Below, piece by piece: positions 62,475-64,000 of a DNA stretch of 64,000 bases; the stretch's first letter is position 1, and each line of letters begins with the position of its first letter. The translations under genes and the position numbers were made by a program. Under the pieces are notes generated by a model. The model saw only the letters and a program-made list of their open reading frames with translations. It did no database searches and had not been told where the DNA came from. This DNA is from Novosphingobium sp. PhB57 (GTDB taxonomy: Bacteria; Pseudomonadota; Alphaproteobacteria; Sphingomonadales; Sphingomonadaceae): contig NZ_SMBO01000008.1 of the NCBI RefSeq assembly GCF_004342985.1, positions 84,301-148,300 of the forward strand, written 5' to 3'.

Positions 62475-63938
62475 TCACGCCGCCAGCCGGTCAGACTCGC
62501 CACCGGCTTCAGAGCTTGGTTCAGCGCCCGGTTCCACACGCCGTTCGGCACCGGGATCGGGCACGAAATCGCCTTGGGGCGATTCGCCTTCGCCCTTCGC
62601 CAAGACGCCGTCCAGCTCCTCGGCCATCTCCCTCGCCAAGTCCGCGCCCGGCTCCCCGGCAAGCTCATCAGGTTTGGCGTCCTCATCCGGTGCGGCAAAA
62701 GCCCGGGCATGGGCTTCGACGGTGCCGACCCCGCCCCGCGAGGTGTAGGCGGCGGGCGGGAAGGCCATCCAGCGAGGAACCCAGCCCTCGCGCTTTTCGC
62801 GCCCGCCGTTCCCGGCCAGATGGTCGCGGATGATGCCCTTGAGCGTCTTGCCTTTCTCCTTGGCATTGGCGCTGGCAACCATGTCGCCCGCCACTTCCGC
62901 CACCATCGCCAGCAGCACTTCGCGGTCGCGCAAGCTGTCGAGGAAAGCCTCGTCGGCCTGCCACCAGTCGGCCATCGGCACGCCGATCTCGAGCCCCACG
63001 GCCTCGACCGCTGCGCTCCCCGTGGCAAGCGTTTCGCCTATGACGACGGTCAGGACGTCCATGACCATGGGATCAGGAAGTTCGACCAGCCGCGCGAATA
63101 GCTTGCACAAGTCGCGATGCGATCCGCACATGCCGTAACCGGTTCCGCCCGCCACGGCAGGTTCGTCGTCGGGAAGGTCAAGGATCGTCAGCACCGCGCG
63201 GCGCGCCGCATCGAAGACCGCTTCGGCGCGGCTCTCGTCGACGCTTTCCTTCGCTGCATCGTTGCGGCTCGACTGTGGTTCGACGACGATCCGCCAGAGC
63301 GGCGAACCGGCGATGGCGTGGGCGACCATGAGCCTCAAAGCAATGCCGCTCCGTCCCAAGAGTTCGGCGCGCACGGCGGCATGGCGGTGCAGGTCGATAT
63401 AGGTCTGGGTAGTGGAGGTGAGTTCGGGGCGAACCGCCTTCGACGCGCCGTCCCCATTTGTGCCCCCATCCGCGTTCGCGCCGCCCGCCTTCGCCAGCCG
63501 GGCCGCTTCCTTGCAGGTGAGATAGCCCTCGTGGAACACGACTTCGCCGCTCGCGCGCACATCGATATAGACCCGCCCGCCCTTGCGCTTGGGAGTTTTC
63601 TCATATTCCCAAGAATGGAAATGGGTTTCGGGAGAGAGGATGACGGCATCTGCCCAGCCCGCCTCGATGAACGCGACACGCTTCGCCTCGATGGCCGCAT
63701 TCTGCAAGTCCCAGAACGCACCGGTTTCCGCAAAGTAGGCGTCTTCCCCGAACAGGTCCGCGATGGTGGCAAGGCCGCTCGCCTCGACGTCGAACAGGGC
63801 GTGGTCCGCCGCGACCGACTGCCCTCCGAATAGCCAGGCCTTGAGCTGATAGCCGCGCGGCGCGTAGGCGTCGGGATCGTCAATGAGCGCCAGCCATGCC
63901 TTTTGCTGTTGGGGTGGACGGCCTCCATACGGCATCAA
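62475..63938 (-). pseudogene. ParB-family protein, 5' part missing
   Basis: 487 codons match the central and C-terminal parts of large ParB-family proteins of alphaproteobacterial plasmids/ICEs: ALFDVEASGLATIADLFGED, YFAETGAFWDLQNAAIEAKR, AWEYEK-like HSWEYEKTPKRKGGRVYIDV and GEVVFHEGYLTCKEAARL. The N-terminal ParB/Srx nuclease-like domain and DNA-binding helices, which should precede these, are absent. The open frame begins at TTG/ATG with no ribosome site at the border of a probable insertion sequence, and a stop codon lies just upstream in frame. Partition function is probably lost; the fragment may not be expressed. Confidence 0.7.
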
Positions 63939-63943
63939 AAAAG

Positions 63944-64000
63944 TGCCAGAGTGAGTCGTTAGACCTCAAACGAAGGAGACCGTCCGTGGACGAGATTATT
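63944..64000 (+). mobile_element. Probable left end of an insertion sequence with transposase start
   Basis: From about 63944 the sequence no longer continues the ParB frame. AAGGAGACC precedes GTG at 63986, which opens a plus-strand frame (VDEII) running off the window. A strong ribosome site right next to a broken gene suggests an IS with its transposase gene. The family cannot be named from these few codons. Confidence 0.4.

Noticed and set aside
1..64000. CRISPR arrays, rRNA and tRNA genes, integrase or replication gene
   Set aside because: No regularly spaced repeats, recognisable RNA genes, tyrosine recombinase or Rep protein were seen, so plasmid and integrative element cannot be told apart here.

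Overview
The window is high-GC DNA from an alphaproteobacterium. The gene families (FecI/FecR with an STN-type TonB receptor, periplasmic PaoABC, the MarR-less LysR/SDR/OYE clusters and the trb-DUF2274 / DUF736 / DUF3363-relaxase backbone) most resemble Sphingomonadaceae such as Sphingobium, Novosphingobium or Sphingomonas. This assignment comes from recognising families, not from a database search. No rRNA, tRNA or CRISPR array was seen.

Layout. (1) 1-5.8 kb holds three sulfatase genes: one cut by the window edge and one complete on the minus strand, and one divergent on the plus strand. (2) 6.1-18.2 kb is a complete mating-pair-formation operon, all on the minus strand: traG, copG-like, trbB, C, D, E, J, L, F, G, I, a DUF2274 protein and an AlpA-like regulator. 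(3) 18.3-54.1 kb is cargo. It starts with a nucleotidyltransferase-HEPN gene. A glycan island follows: GH35 galactosidase, GH78 rhamnosidase, FecI, FecR, TonB receptor and PhoD phosphatase. Then come two LysR-centred oxidoreductase modules. The first (32.7-40.0 kb, minus-strand operon plus divergent LysR) has two MFS exporters, quinone reductase, SDR, Tat-type carboxymuconolactone-decarboxylase-like protein, cupin and SDR. The second (40.7-50.2 kb) has nitroreductase, an Old Yellow Enzyme relative, LysR, aldo/keto reductase, SDR, the molybdenum aldehyde oxidoreductase paoABC and a second cupin. The cargo ends with a small membrane protein, an SDR and a divergent pair of HXXEE membrane proteins. 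(4) 54.5-63.9 kb is the rest of the conjugative backbone, again on the minus strand: DUF3363 relaxase, a 119-aa unknown, lytic transglycosylase, TraF-like S26 peptidase, HTH protein, DUF736, a small zinc-ribbon protein and a ParB-family gene that has lost its 5' part where a probable insertion sequence begins at the right edge. Two small plus-strand genes sit among them.

Reading. The backbone is that of a conjugative plasmid or Tn4371-like integrative element. About 36 kb of catabolic cargo lies between the relaxase and traG, which are usually close together. The glycan island could release, import and dephosphorylate sugars from a rhamnose- and galactose-containing glycan, with the sulfatases removing sulfate; the substrate is inferred only. 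The two oxidoreductase modules share paralogous LysR, SDR and cupin genes, and several products carry Tat-like signals. Together they look like a duplicated pathway handling a reactive carbonyl or quinone compound partly in the periplasm. Copies of a diverged intergenic repeat lie at the ends of several cargo transcription units. A short hairpin followed by a nic-like heptamer just upstream of the relaxase is a candidate oriT.
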